Notes under the pieces: generated by a model
Database searches by the model: none
What the model was told of the DNA's origin: nothing
Seen by the model: the letters and a program-made list of their open reading frames with translations, nothing else
Position numbers and translations under genes: made by a program
Shown here: positions 10,589 to 22,480 of the stretch, one piece after another
How positions within the stretch are numbered: the stretch's first letter is position 1
How the letters are laid out: every line of letters begins with the position of its first letter
Source: Tetracentron sinense
Lineage: Eukaryota; Streptophyta; Magnoliopsida; Trochodendrales; Trochodendraceae
Direction of reading: 5' to 3'
DNA length: 64,000 nt
Assembly (NCBI GenBank): GCA_015143295.1
Contig: CM026552.1
Location: forward strand, 60,134,944-60,198,943

Positions 10589-13500
10589 CTGTTGCAATAA
10601 TATCACATGAAAGAAACTGATTAAAAAGAGAAGACAGAGAAAGAAAGCCAATGAATCAGGCAATTGAGTAGAGTAAAATTAGGAAAGTTATAGATTAGCT
10701 CAAATGGTGAACCCAAGAACACTTCTGAATTGAGTATAAATTCCCTATTGGAGCCATCAATTTGTCTGACATTCTAGATGCAAACCCATGTTTCTAGTAC
10801 ATTTAAATAATAATTTGGACTAGCCATCCACTCCATAGCTGGCTTGGAGGTGGCCAGTCAATTTGGGTAGACCACGGCCCATTTCCCCTATCAAGGGGGT
10901 GAGGTATAATATCCTCCAAAAGGTAAAATTTTTGCATGGTTCCACTTCCACTCTACTAGTAGATAAATGTTGAAAAAAGAACTACAAATAGAAGATAAAC
11001 GTAGAGCCTCCAACAATCATGATTTTCTCTCATGGTGGTGGTCCATCCAGAAAGAAATGATCTATAGCTGCAACAGAACACCCTGATTGAAGCACAACAT
11101 CCGACAGACATGAAATCCAAATGGGCATTGACAACATCATGCCAATGCACCTGCCAGTGGATTGATGTATATCGGTTGCTCACTTTTCAGGTGAAAGTAT
11201 TCAGCCAACTTCCAAATATACTTGCATCAAGTTAGACCAAGGTCCGGGTTTTCATACCTTGGTTTAGTACTATAACTATAGTTAAGGAAATGAAAGAACA
11301 CAAGGGTTCTGATGGATGAAATGTTGGTTGCAGAAACTCCTCAACAATGAAATGCTTACCTCCTTTAAGCGGTTATATCTCTTCTGCAGAACTCTTTTCT
11401 GTTCCGCTAAAGAATCCAACAGGTTCCCTGGTCTCTGCTCTGTCAGATCCAGCAACTTCTTTATTGCATATTTAACAGTGCTATGAGGCTTGTTTAATCC
11501 CGGGAAGGTATAGAATGCATCAATCAGAAGAGGTTGATTTAGAACCAGAAACCCAAATGTGAGCCCCCCAGTAAGCATTTTCAAAGACAAACCCCCAAGC
11601 AAAGACACACAAAAGGACGGGCTGCAAGAGCAATTCAGTTTCGACAAACTGTCTTCCAAATTCCAGCCACCCCAACCCTCAGTATCAAATTCCAATCCTG
11701 AGAATGAAGTATCAATCACTACTCTTGCCCCAAACTTGGCACAGACAGATAGTATATCTCGTATCTCTTCGTTGCTGTAAAGAAAGCCAGTTGGATTGAT
11801 TGTTGGACCAGAAAGGTACAACCACGGCTTATTCACGGTCCCAAGTAAGCTTGTAAGTATCTTCTCTGTGACCTTAAACCCTACTTTAGGATCGGTATGG
11901 ACATTTTCAATGTTTGCTTTCATAAACTTGGCAGCAGATACATAATTCCCATTTGAGCCTGCAGGGAAGCACAAGGTCCCACCTTCTTGGATGCAGCAAA
12001 GGACCAGCTTGTTAAAAAGAGCTAGTGGGGAGTCAGCATACATGAATTCCGTGCAGCTATCAATTGGGAACCCGTAGTTTCTCTTTATAAATTGCCCAAT
12101 GCTGCTCTTAACGTCAGTTTCTGACTCAATCATGTTCTGTCTTGCGAAGCTCTCGAAGATGGCAGCCTTGATGGGGGGAGGTATTGGCAGGAAGCTTTGA
12201 TCTACATCCATGTGAATCAGGGAAGAGTTCTCTGCCTCGTTAATGGACAACTCGGCATTATTAAGGACTGAGATGGCAGAACTAGAAAATCCAATCATCT
12301 CAACAGATTTTTCCTTGGCATATTCCCTCTGCAGGATTACCAGGAGATTAGTGTAACAAAAAAAGACATGTATCATTAGACAGTTGAGTACAAATGCTTC
12401 TACTTGAATAACAAAAGCAGGTCATTGGAAAGATCCAAGGAACTGCTCAAATTAACCAACATACCCTGAAACTGCACATTGATTTTATGGTGATTTTGAA
12501 GGGTTCCTATTTTTTTTAACACAATTGAACCCCTGGTATAAATAAGCAATAGCAGAAAAGAACTGATTTTAGGCCAGAATGCCAAGTTAAAATTTAAGAG
12601 AATAACATTAATGTCAACAGAACTTTGTTTATTTCCAATTGGGAAAAGCATGTTTGTTGCACAAGTTGTTTAATCCTCTGATAATCAGGTACTCATGCAA
12701 GCAACTAGGCAATGAATTCAAAAGTTCCATGTCAATTCATACTTGAGCAGTGATCTGCTAATTACTCAAAATCATGACTTTTTCATAACCTATATAGGAA
12801 AAAAAACAATTCATGAACCTGTGCAGGTGGATGTCGATCAGCAAGCTGAAAGGCCAGAAGCTCGTGGAAAAGACAACCATAATAGTATTGGCTAAACAAA
12901 GCTGTATTCCCTTCCAGTAATTCCACAGTCTTGGACAATGCCTTAAAAATGGCCTCCTCTTCCGAAATGACAAAAGCTACTTCCAAATCTGAATAAACCT
13001 GGAATAGATGTTTTGCTTCCACCATTAACAAATAGAAAACTTTAATTTAAAAAAATGAAGGTTGCTTAAATATCCTGATAAATAGAATTCAAAACTCAGT
13101 TTCTCAATTCCATAAATTGATTAACCTTTGACCTTGTCCAGCCTAACTGAGTTAATTCAGCCAAGCCAATATTGAAGTTAATCGTGGACTTTTCAAACAG
13201 ATATATTAGTAGGACCAAGTTTACCTGATTTTTTACTAGACCACACATAATTGCTGCATGAGAGGGCAAAGTACATCCCGCAAGATATTTCAGAACGCCA
13301 TTGGAACCAGGGAGGCTGGATAGCTCAAAGTGGTCAGATATATCTAAGAACAGACGAGAACCAATTTCTCTTGTGGTGTCTAAAAGGTGCTCAAAAGCCG
13401 AACTAGTAACTGCTTCAAAATGAGCCATTCCTGTAACCACAACCTGTGGCTTCAACTTTTTTATCAACTCTATCATCAGATCTGACTGGCATGGAGCTTC

Positions 13501-14941
13501 AATAATGGTAAGGACATCATCAGAAGGCTTCTCAGCTGTTGTACCCTGAAATTAAAGAAATTCCAATTTTAGTTACTCATCAAAAGTGGAACTCAGTAAC
13601 AGAAATTCAACAAAATCAGTTTAAATTGACAAATGGGCAATGTTCTCTACACAGCCAAAGAAAGGGAGTGTCACTTGTCGGACACAAAACTGAATGAATT
13701 ACAATATAATCAACATATATCAAAACAAGCTACACACAGAGAAGAAACACTGCCAAGTAAACACTTAGATGACAACACCACCACCTGTGCTTTCAAATAT
13801 TTGTATGCCCTAGGACCTCAAGATGCGTGAGGCGTGAGGCTTAAGCCTTACAAGGAAGCTTTATGCACTCTCGTTTTAACATATAAATAAAATATAAGAA
13901 AAATTACTAAAAGATTCAAAAAGTTAATGAAAGATTATAGTATATATTAATATATAGAGAGAGACAAACAAATATTTATATTTGTGTACCTTGTCTATGT
14001 GCATGTAGGCGCACGTGAACACATATACTATATAAATTATTTAATTATTAAAAAAATAAATATAAGAATGGCAAGCAAATGCTGAAATTTAGATTTAATT
14101 TCATGCTCATCTGCATGTTGAAGATGATGTTCAATTATCAATTTATGTGGTAAATTTAGAATTTTAGTAAAAAATTGTAAAGAAGTCATGAACTACATTA
14201 TAGGCCAATGGCTCCAAATTTTTGCAATGTCTACTAGGAAATTAGTGTGAATTAGTTTCAAAAGGTTTTAAAAGCCTAAATAAGTTAAACTTAATAAATT
14301 AAGTGTTAGTTGAAACTTGAAACCAATATCATCATCATTTTTAATATTTTATCTGAAATAAATAAAGTGTTATTTGTTATTAGTTGAAACAAGTAACAAA
14401 TTTTTAAAAAAACGACATTCAAGTCTCAGTTGTGACTAGAACCTTAATTTTATGAGGCGTACGCCATAAACATAAATTGAGCTTAAGGCGTGAGGCATGT
14501 GCCTCATGTGAGCCTCACACTCGGAGGTGTGAGCCTCATGGTTGAGCCTCAAGGTGTTTTCCTTGCCTCGCCCTGAGACGAGCCTCTAGACATAAGCTTC
14601 ACACGCCTTAAAACACTGACTAAGCTAAGCATGACATGTCAAAGTACAAATGAATGAAAAACGTATCAAAACAAAAGTATCACAATTATTCCATACCTCA
14701 ATCGCCAAAGAAGTTAACCATTGCCTGGGTAGGTGTCTGGTCAGATGTTCATCAACAATGGCAAGATGTGGAGAGAACAATCTAAGAGCATTCTCAATGG
14801 CCACAGCTCTTGATGGAAATACAACAACATTCTTGAGCAACGACGAAGACAAACTTGTCAGTAATACAGCTTATTTTACACATCATGAAAAATATTATAA
14901 CACATTCTAAAATTTTGCATTAGCCTCTAGAGGAAAATCAT

Positions 14942-14975
<34 letters not shown>

Positions 14976-17900
14976 CTGATCCCTCCTCAAATTCAGGAAA
15001 TAAAGTACAGCAGGTCCTTCTCTTCTCTATATTGTGGAAAACATTCTAGCGTATCTCTTGTAACACAATACAAGTGCACTAATCAAGCTCCCAAGTCCAA
15101 TATACACTTATACGGTACAAATATTTTAGATAGTCGAATATAGTACAATTGAAGTCTGAAAGTCTAGAGTCATACAAGTCATTATCGCATTAGTCGGTTT
15201 CTTAAACCTTGAGAGCTGAAGAGAAAACCATATGAAGGTTTCCTTCAAAGGATAGATTTCGTGGAGCATTCATAACTCAATAAACATTTATAACTTCCTT
15301 TATATTTAGTGACAATGCACAAATGGATGGTGTTACATCACAATACAAGTCTATTTAGATCAAAAGAGTATTAAAGTAATTAAACTATGCATCAAGCAAT
15401 TGCTTTAAAGATGACTAATTATTTTCATGACTACGCATGATAAACCTAAACTCTTTTAATGAGATTTAAATACAATGAGATGGGATACATCGGGCAAGAC
15501 AACATCATATTGGACCTGCCATACCTCCATGTCTTACTAGTATAAGTTGGACAATGGAATTCACACCACTTCATAGAGGATAACTTGGACAAAGTTGGGG
15601 ATGATGACCTAGATATATTATATCTAGGTGGAGGTCTATTAGGAAAACAAGTATACATGACTGAATAGAAAGGATACAACAATTACCTAATCGAGTAGAG
15701 TGGGTCCCCCTCATAAGCTGGAGTTCACAGATGTTAGGGTGCCAAGGAGATAGTATTTTTTTTCAGTTTTCATTTTGCAGGTAGACCATAAAGATTTGAT
15801 TTGAGTGACAAAAGATAAAGAGGTCAATAGAAATTATCATAGAAAGAAAATGTTTTATTAGGGTATTATGATCTTTCTCCATATGGAACAAAGTAAACAA
15901 CCTCTGCCATGCATAGTATGCAGAGATTTTATGAGATATGATGCTTAAGCATGTGCAACATAAAGAAATCCATTGCGAGATGGTTCCTACCGAAGTTGAA
16001 ATAGTTTCCAGGGAATATGTGGTTAGTCTATCTCCTCATCTTCAGCTTTTAAAATCAGCTTAAAATTCAAAACATGCACACACAGACACCCACATAACTC
16101 CACAAGTGCTTACACCTGAAATGGAGTTAGTTGCTGAGACATTGGTTTCTAAATTTACGAAAAAAATAGATGCATTTGGTTTGACAATATTCCAAAGCCG
16201 GACTAAAATAGGTTGCTTTCCATTCAAATAGGTAATCAGGACTAGACTATTTAACTGAATACTTATATCGCTGGACACGAGTTGGTTATGATGATCTAGG
16301 ATGATCAAAGTAAAGGATGAAGCAGAGATTAAAAAGGATGTTTAACAAAACAAGTAATGCAATCTTAGAAGATACAATAGATCCAAGGTATTAAGAAATA
16401 AATCAATATATTAGGAAAACGTATACATTTCAAAAACAATTTTAATTTGGACACGTTGGTGTATGAACAAAATTCTTTTTCAGACAAATCATTTATTTTG
16501 GTCAACTTTGACTGTACAAAGCTTTTGCATTGGAAGATTAAAAGAATTTCAGAACATAGACGATGTAGACAATTATCCATGCAGTCCTGTTAAACCAGTA
16601 CGCATGCATGAAAGAGAGCAAAAACAAGAACACATGGTAAAGACAAAAGAAAGTGAAACTTGATTAAAACAGAATATGGAAGACTTCCTTACATCAGCAG
16701 TAAGTGGAACGTGATGGTATGTTTTCAAAAAGCCTGCAATAAGTTTACGGAATCGAGTGCTTCCAGCTGGTGGCTCGTACGGGAAAAATGAGTTCTCTTT
16801 CAAAACACTGGCAAGATAAGCTAGGAACGGAATCTTCTCCTCGGCAACCGAATCATCATCAAAAGATAAATCTAAGGAATTGCTGATCTCTTGGAAGCCA
16901 TTTTTGAGAAAATCAAAAATTATCTTAATCTGTCAGTTTATTCCAATCGTCAGCCATTTGATTTCCCACAGCATTGGGTGCAATTAACATCTGTTGTTAA
17001 AGCATACCTGATTTGGTTGACGAAGTTGACAACTGTAGACTGATAAAGCATGTGAGATACGTCCACCAGCCTTCCCATAAGCCCAGGCTGTTCGAGCACA
17101 AATAGGCTGATCTCCAACAAGGCCCATGAAGAACTCAAAACAATGGTGACTGTTATTCTCAATTTCAACTAATGCTGAAATATCTGTGTCAGCAGCCTGC
17201 AACAACACATTTCAAGAGGCATGCACTTATATTGGGGAAATTATTGCCCAAAACAAATTAAAAAAAAATTCTTACGTAGAAAACAAAGGATATTATGTAG
17301 ATTAAGAAGGGTACAGTTCCAAGATGTAAACATGGGTTTTGTTCATGATGCTTGCTGATAGATGAATATACAACCAAAGATAAACAATGAAAAAGTATTC
17401 TTATCCTCTTATATGATTAGTATTAATTACCTGAATAATTTTAGTCTGCCAAAGCTTGGTAACATGGAAACCACGACGTTCAAACAATCGTTTACACACA
17501 ACTTGTCCTGGACGGCCTCCCATATTGAAGATCATAATCCCCATGGGTTTGATGACACTTATTCCCTCCTCAACTGCCCTAGCAATTAGGCCTAAGCCAA
17601 ACTGATCCTCAACAAAACCCTGGACATAAAAAAAATGTAGATTTTCAGAATAGATTCTAAGTCTAACATCAAGCAAAAAGAATAGGATGTTAGATCACTC
17701 AAGATAGTTCTGTCAGTCATCCACACAGCTTAACATCTATAACTCAGAAAGATGAAAAACTGATAATGAAAACAACTCTTGATACTAATAGTGTATGAAT
17801 TTTATAGGAATTAAGGTCATGGTAACTGGTTGAAGAAGGGCTTTTCTGATTCAGATTTTCTCTATTTTCTCCCTCCACCTGCTGGCCCAGATATATGGAT

Positions 17901-20293
17901 ATTTTATCTTTCACCATTTATTTTGTTTATGCTTTATTTTCATCTTAGTGACTTGGTGAGAACCATAATTCAGAAACATAAACTTGGAATCAGAACTCAA
18001 ATGAATAATCTGGATTCCAGTACATACCAAACCACGTCCAAACAGAAGCTTAAAACAGGACTAAGTCAGTCATCATGAGAATCATTTCTCCTATATTTTT
18101 ACTTAGTATTTATAAAAGTTTTAATGGCTTGGACCTCAGTGTCAACAAGCTGAATGGACTCGAACAGTGGTGAAGTGCTGAATCAAGAGATAGTATCCAA
18201 AAACTACAGAGACTTATCAATCTAACAATTAGATAAAATTCAGACCCATTGAGCGCATATAAAAATCTCAGAATTATATTCTGAATATCTAAAATAATGA
18301 TTTCAAGCAGCCTGCTATAAATTTTTGCTTACAGCACTTAAATACTAACAAGTTGCATACTTCAATTAGAGTATAAAAATGAGTGGGTAAAAGCTCTCCA
18401 ACCTGAAGTGCGCAATAGTTACTTAATGAATGCAAGAATTCCTCACTTGCATTTTCTGTAATCATCTTTGACATAGCATCTGGATTTGGGTTAAGAATCT
18501 GAAAAAAGAAACAAAAAAAGGTCAAGAACATCATTTTTCCTTACAGAAACCCTCAGATTTGCTATCACATAACATTTGAATAGTTTAGCTACAAAATTTT
18601 CACGGGTTTATTGAGGACAGGAAAACAGCTTCATCAAATAAAACATCTTAAAATTTTGTATAAAAGTTGTGAAGATACTTGAGGTATGCATCCGACAATT
18701 CGTTCCAGTTCTATGCCATGATCTCTACAGTATGCTAGCAGATCGGATTCGTGAAACTCCACCCTGTCAAGCAAAGTTTTCTTCTCCCCATCGTAGATAG
18801 GTTGCCCATTCTCATCTAAAGCATTTAAATATAAATTTATCCTTGAAACTTTTACTGCTCTTGGATTTATATCCAGTCCATACACCTGTAAAAAGTCATC
18901 CAGGCATTTCTTAGAGAACCCCAGAATGTCATAACAATTAAGAATAATGCAAACCTAAATTTCGACAATTCGGTCGTATATCTAGTTTTATATAAAGAAA
19001 AGAATGACTAATCACAACAAAATGCCAAAATCTTCAGTAGTTCTAACTCTGGAGATAAATCCTCAAAAGGCCCAGGTCGGAGTAGAAACAAAGAAGCATA
19101 TCTGGGTTCCATCATCATGGAAGAACGAAGAACAACGAACCTTCGATGGGGACCACTTCTCAGCAAGGGCAATGGATATCCATCCATTTCCACAACCAAG
19201 CTCAGCAACTGTCTTGTCCCTGAAGATAGAGTCAGGATGTCTATTTAATCCTTCATAAAAAGTGAAGGACCAGTCTTCTGGGATAAAAATACTTGGGATC
19301 ACCATCATTGTCAATTTCTTCCTCCTCTGGTAGCCTGAAAGTGGCAGAAAAGAGTTTCAAAGCAGCAAAAAAAAAAACAGCAAGCACAACAAAATTCTCT
19401 TTAACACCATCTATTCACTCAAGACTGCAGAAATTGCATCAAAATGTGGAAAACATAATTTGCCATTCAACTTGGGTCTTACATTGCTGAGAAGTTTCAA
19501 CTAACTAAATACTGAAAAAATCAATAATATTGCATCTGATAAAACAGGTCTAAATAGAATTCATATTCCCCTTGTTAAATTTTTTGATAAAATAAGGGAG
19601 AGTTGATTGAAATAGTTTGGATTGGACACGCTAAACGGAGAACGCAAATAGCTCCACTGCCGAGTGAATTTGTGCAAGTTGACGATTATAAAAGGGCAGG
19701 AGAAGGCCAAAAATGACTTGGATGGAGATAGTGAGGCATGATTTAATCAAAGTTATGGCTTCCCAAGTACTTGGGATAAGGCATTGATGATGATTATGAG
19801 GAAAACGTTTGCCAGAACCAAACTTCAATTAGAAGAAATACCCACTCCATCCATTACCCAAAAAAACTGAAGCAGTGTCTTAGGAAAATCCTTCAAAACA
19901 AAACTGCCCCAAAATTAACCTAAGGTAATCAGTAACAGGAAATCGCAGAGAGAGATAAATATAGGGAAATAAGAACTCAAATCTAATAAAATTCAGGCAA
20001 GAATGAGAGATCTGTGTGAGAGTGAGAGAGAGAGAGAGAGAGAGACCTTGGTAATCCTGGAGAAGGATGTCGTGAATATGGAAATGGAAGGTTTGGAGAC
20101 ATTGATCAGAGGCCTCTTGGGAATGGAAGCGTTTCTGGAGATTAGCTAAGAAGATTCGAGCATCAGCTCTGGTAATCGGGTCGTCGAGCTTCTCCAGCAG
20201 TGATTTAAAGGCGCTGTAAGCAGAATCTCCAGAAAGCTCGCATTGTTTCAAGAACTCGTCAATGGAACCACAAGAGCGACCCTTCTCCGCCAT
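10259..20293 (-). CDS. MMT: Methionine S-methyltransferase (MMT), 12 exons, intact
   Basis: Transfers a methyl group from S-adenosylmethionine to methionine, giving S-methylmethionine, a sulfur storage and phloem transport form (family knowledge, EC 2.1.1.12; cytosolic). Exons, in transcript order: 20047-20293, 19141-19334, 18679-18885, 18403-18498, 17431-17619, 17008-17196, 16693-16929, 14697-14831, 13225-13545, 12819-12998, 11360-12328, 10259-10588. They sum to 1097 codons plus stop with no frame break; Arabidopsis MMT is about 1071. Every intron is GT-AG. The N-terminal half is a class I methyltransferase with the SAM-binding ELGCGNG at residues 127-133, the acidic LDINP near 151-155 and GCIPQ at 212-216. 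The C-terminal half, from about residue 454, resembles class I/II aminotransferases, as in all plant MMTs. An in-frame ATG lies seven codons upstream (20312-20314); I prefer the inner ATG because family members begin close to the conserved SIDEFL segment. No neighbouring gene works with it. Confidence 0.97.
11360..12328 (-). CDS. MMT: MMT exon 11 (residues 666-988)
   Basis: The longest exon, 969 bases, phase 0. Encodes most of the aminotransferase-like half: EMIGFSSSAISVL, SLIHMDVDQSFL, QEGGTLCFPAG, LSGPTINPTGF, VVIDTSFSGLEF and SLLGGLSLKMLTGG. Acceptor CTGCAG, donor GTAAGC. Confidence 0.96.
12819..12998 (-). CDS. MMT: MMT exon 10 (residues 606-665)
   Basis: 180 bases, phase 0. Encodes VYSDLEVAFVISEEEA to SQYYYGCLFHELLAFQLADR. 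Acceptor TTCCAG, donor GTTCAT. Confidence 0.94.
13225..13545 (-). CDS. MMT: MMT exon 9 (residues 499-605)
   Basis: 321 bases, phase 0. Starts GTTAEKPSDDVLTIIEAP, continues through MIELIKKLKPQVVVTGMA and LFLDISDHFELSSLP, and ends CGLVKNQ. Acceptor TTTCAG, donor GTAAAC. Confidence 0.94.
13820..14622. repeat. Repeat with GCGTGAGGC-type ends in MMT intron 8
   Basis: Both ends carry imperfect inverted blocks rich in TGAGGC/GCCTCA (13825-13860 and 14452-14615), around an AT-rich core. The right end finishes in CGCCTTAAAACACTG. The shape is that of a non-autonomous DNA element. Superfamily not determined; no clear target duplication seen. Confidence 0.55.
14697..14831 (-). CDS. MMT: MMT exon 8 (residues 454-498)
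   Basis: 135 bases, phase 0. Encodes NVVVFPSRAVAIENALRLF and DEHLTRHLPRQWLTSLAIE. The acceptor is CTCAAG rather than the usual CAG, but only this boundary keeps family similarity and frame. Donor GTATGG. Confidence 0.9.
14945..14972. repeat. TA microsatellite in MMT intron 7
   Basis: An uninterrupted AT dinucleotide run just upstream (gene sense) of exon 8. Confidence 0.9.
16693..16929 (-). CDS. MMT: MMT exon 7 (residues 375-453)
   Basis: 237 bases, phase 0. Encodes IKIIFDFLKNGFQEISNS, an acidic linker, then FFPYEPPAGSTRF, the link into the aminotransferase-like half. Acceptor GACAG, donor GTAAGG. Confidence 0.92.
17008..17196 (-). CDS. MMT: MMT exon 6 (residues 312-374)
   Basis: 189 bases, phase 0. 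Encodes AADTDISALVEIE through GDQPICARTAWAYGKAGGR to RQPNQ, the end of the methyltransferase half. Acceptor TTGCAG, donor GTATGC. Confidence 0.95.
17431..17619 (-). CDS. MMT: MMT exon 5 (residues 249-311)
   Basis: 189 bases, phase 0. Encodes GFVEDQFGLGLIARAVEEG and the MGGRPGQ turn near the end of the methyltransferase domain. Acceptor GTCCAG, donor GTAATT. Confidence 0.95.
18403..18498 (-). CDS. MMT: MMT exon 4 (residues 217-248)
   Basis: A 96-base phase-0 exon that starts ILNPNPDAMSK and ends SNYCALQ, both highly conserved in plant MMT. Acceptor TTTTCAG, donor GTTGGA. Confidence 0.94.
18679..18885 (-). CDS. MMT: MMT exon 3 (residues 148-216)
   Basis: Starts with VYGLDINPRAVK, where the aspartate is expected to bind the SAM ribose, and ends with IVGCIPQ, the family's motif at the methyl-transfer site. 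Acceptor TACAG, donor GTATCT, 207 bases, phase 0 at both ends. Confidence 0.95.
19141..19334 (-). CDS. MMT: MMT exon 2 (residues 83-147)
   Basis: Begins after a TTTCAG acceptor, completing the glycine codon, and runs through RRKKLTMMVIPSIFIPEDW to the SAM-binding loop ELGCGNGW. It ends in phase 0 after the lysine of SPSK; the donor is GTTCGT. Confidence 0.95.
19608..19750 (+). pseudogene. LINE reverse transcriptase C-terminal scrap in MMT intron 1
   Basis: On the plus strand a frame reads GHAKRRTQIAPLPSEF and, after a one-base shift, RRPKMTWMEIVRHDL. This matches the GHVQRRP...GRPKxTWxExVxxDL tail common in plant LINE reverse transcriptases (family knowledge). It is broken and antisense to MMT. 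Confidence 0.7.
20026..20046 (-). repeat. CT/GA microsatellite at the MMT intron 1 donor
   Basis: A pure dinucleotide run starts immediately after exon 1, so the 5' splice site itself (GTCTCT) is the first part of the repeat. Confidence 0.9.
20047..20293 (-). CDS. MMT: MMT exon 1 (residues 1-82 plus one base)
   Basis: Holds the start codon at 20291-20293 and the conserved N-terminal helical segment (SIDEFLKQCELSGD). It ends after the first base of a glycine codon (phase 1). The donor is GTCTCT, a weak match to the plant consensus, and opens directly into a CT repeat in intron 1. Translation past the donor loses similarity to the family at once, which fixes the boundary. Confidence 0.93.
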
Positions 20294-20560
20294 TGTTGCA
20301 GAAATCAAATCCAATCAAAAAGAAAAACAGAGTTTCAATTTCAATACAGATGATGGAAGCCAGAGATGCTATATGATCATAATAATAGATACAGTAGTGC
20401 CATTGCCGGGGTTTTAAAACCAGCCATGGGAACAAGAGGAAGGATTAGGGGCGATGATTTTGCAGCTTCTACTCTACAGTCTTTGTTTTCCTCAAGTCAC
20501 TACGTGGATTAGTGCTTCCCACGGACTTTTTCCACTGTAAATGGCGTGGGCCCACGATAT
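20294..20560 (-). promoter_or_regulatory. MMT upstream region / probable 5' UTR and core promoter
   Basis: The 270 bases before the MMT start hold a pyrimidine-rich stretch near 20315-20340 (minus strand) that fits a 5' UTR. I see no convincing TATA box; the nearest AT-rich run is around 20370-20395. Role inferred from position only. Confidence 0.4.
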
Positions 20561-20663
20561 TTGAGCGGCGCCAAGACGCCCATCCTCGCTTCACCAACCG
20601 TGGAGGTTATTATTTTTGGACAAATATGCTATTGAAATTTAAGTTTCCCTTTGGTGGGTTAGG

Positions 20664-20965
20664 TCAACCCTTAAAATCCCACGATCCGATTATAGCCAAT
20701 GGCGATTGAAATCTTCCCGGGTTTAATTACACTCACAGGTCAACACTTGTCCCTTTTTAACTCTACTAATTATAGTTAAGACTCACTAACTCTTTGGTTC
20801 AACGGTCTAACCTTGAAACCCTTAAACCCCCACGATCCGATTATAGCCAATGACAATTGAAATCTTCCCGAGTTTAATTACACTCACAGGTCCACACTTG
20901 TCCCTTTTTAACTCTACTAATTATGGTTAAGACTCACTAACTCTTATGGTTCAACAATCTACCCT
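20664..20965. repeat. 151-bp tandem duplication upstream of MMT
   Basis: Two consecutive near-identical units; CGATCCGATTATAGCCAATG starts at 20682 and again at 20833, giving the 151-base period. Few substitutions separate them. Confidence 0.92.
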
Positions 20966-21149
20966 TGAATTTATTTATTTTTCGATGGTATCTAACCTTG
21001 AATTTAGAAAGTATAAAAAATTAATCTTAAGATTAAAAAAAATTTAACCCTAAAGTTAATTTTTTAATATTATTTTTCTAAAAACCAAGGTTGCATTGTT
21101 GAACCTTACGGGTTAGTGAATTTTAACCATGGCTAATAAGGTTAAAAGA
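20903..21149. mobile_element. MITE with long imperfect inverted repeats
   Basis: The left arm (TTATGGTTAAGACTCACTAA, then GGTTCAACAATC) matches the reverse complement of 21090-21149, around an AT-rich centre. The left arm is part of the 151-bp duplication. A related copy lies near 56480-56605. Confidence 0.75.
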
Positions 21150-22480
21150 GAAATGTATTGACTTGAGTTTGATTGAACTCTTCCTTAATATATTCGTAAT
21201 TTACTGTGATCCTCTTCGTTAAAAATTTGACTTATGTCAGGCGTGTCAGCGTCACGTGGCACAATCAGATAGAAACCTTTAGACCTCGGGCACCGAGTCG
21301 GACAGAGTGATCAAGAGGACGTTCACTTTGACCGTTTGGTCAACCATCGTCGAATGAATAGATCAAGCGATTTAGAGAGGGGGTTCATTCTTCTAGGATG
21401 AGTTCTATTATGCCTTAGGTAACCGAATGACTTTCTAAATTTACATGACAAAATAGAATATGATAATGTGAGGAATGTGTAATGTATGGAATGAGCAAAG
21501 GTGACAGAAATGATTAAATAGAAGTAGTTCAAACTTGATTGAAAGTTAATCGTGAGACACTTATAAAATCATGCACTCGAAGTGAATCGCAAAGGCAAAT
21601 ACAAAATTACACCGTGTTGGGTGTTAAAGACCAAGTATGACCAGGATCTTTCCAAGACGAGGATGTTACAAAAACTAAGGGACTCTCCCGATTGAGAAAA
21701 CTAAGTTAAGTTAATGTCCGGGAGAAGGTGGTTACCAAAATTATAAGAGACTCTCCCGGAAGAGAAAGCTAAACTATGGGCTCTCCTGGAGGAGGAATTG
21801 AGTTGCTGTGGAGCGATGTTGGGTGTGTGTTGGGTTGATCGAGAGATCTCTTTTATTCATACTTTGGGCATTTTATAACTTCATGGGTAGTTTCTATAAC
21901 CATTTCCACAAAATCCAGCAAGGATTCCCATGTTGCCATGTGTATTCTGAGATGATGATCTCTCTTTTTGAAGCAACTGATCGTGGGAATCACCTTAGTA
22001 GGTAGGATAAATACCTTGCTCGTTTCTTCTTCGTCGGTTAATTGGTTTCTGGCATGGCCACTCACTTGTCACCATTTGATGACTCTACATGCAAACCGCC
22101 AAGTGCTGGTTTCATAACTCTACCGATGTTATGTATTGGGCTGGACCTTTCGGGATTTTGGGGAGCCTGGCTCTAAGAAGAGTTGGTTTCATGCTTATTT
22201 ACCTGAGTCGTCGGAAGATCTGGCCTCATCCGGTAAATGGGCCTACTTTTGTGTGTTAACCCATTTATCTAGGTGGTCCAATTCTGGTGTACACCTGTGG
22301 GAGTTGTGGCTATGTGCCACCAGGTGCGTGTAAGTTGTGATTGAGTGTATTCTGGTTTGATAATCATTCTGAATGCAATGAAAAAGTTGCGGGCTTTCCT
22401 AGTTTCTCTCCTTCTAATGTTACCAACCAGCCTATTGGTTTTCCAAAAAATTTGGAGCTATAGCTCTTTTGCAATCAATG
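21150..22480. other. Unassigned, possibly LTR-derived
   Basis: Short repeats of GACTCTCCCG occur at 21680-21790. No retroelement domain and no gene seen. Confidence 0.4.

Noticed and set aside
10956-11183. Possible extra MMT exon in intron 11
   Set aside because: No family similarity, and the exon 11-exon 12 join is already in phase and complete.
11559-11780. Plus-strand frame across MMT exon 11
   Set aside because: Antisense shadow of a strongly supported exon.
20312-20314. Upstream in-frame ATG as the MMT start
   Set aside because: Adds seven residues not expected in the family; kept only as an alternative, since the sequence cannot exclude it.
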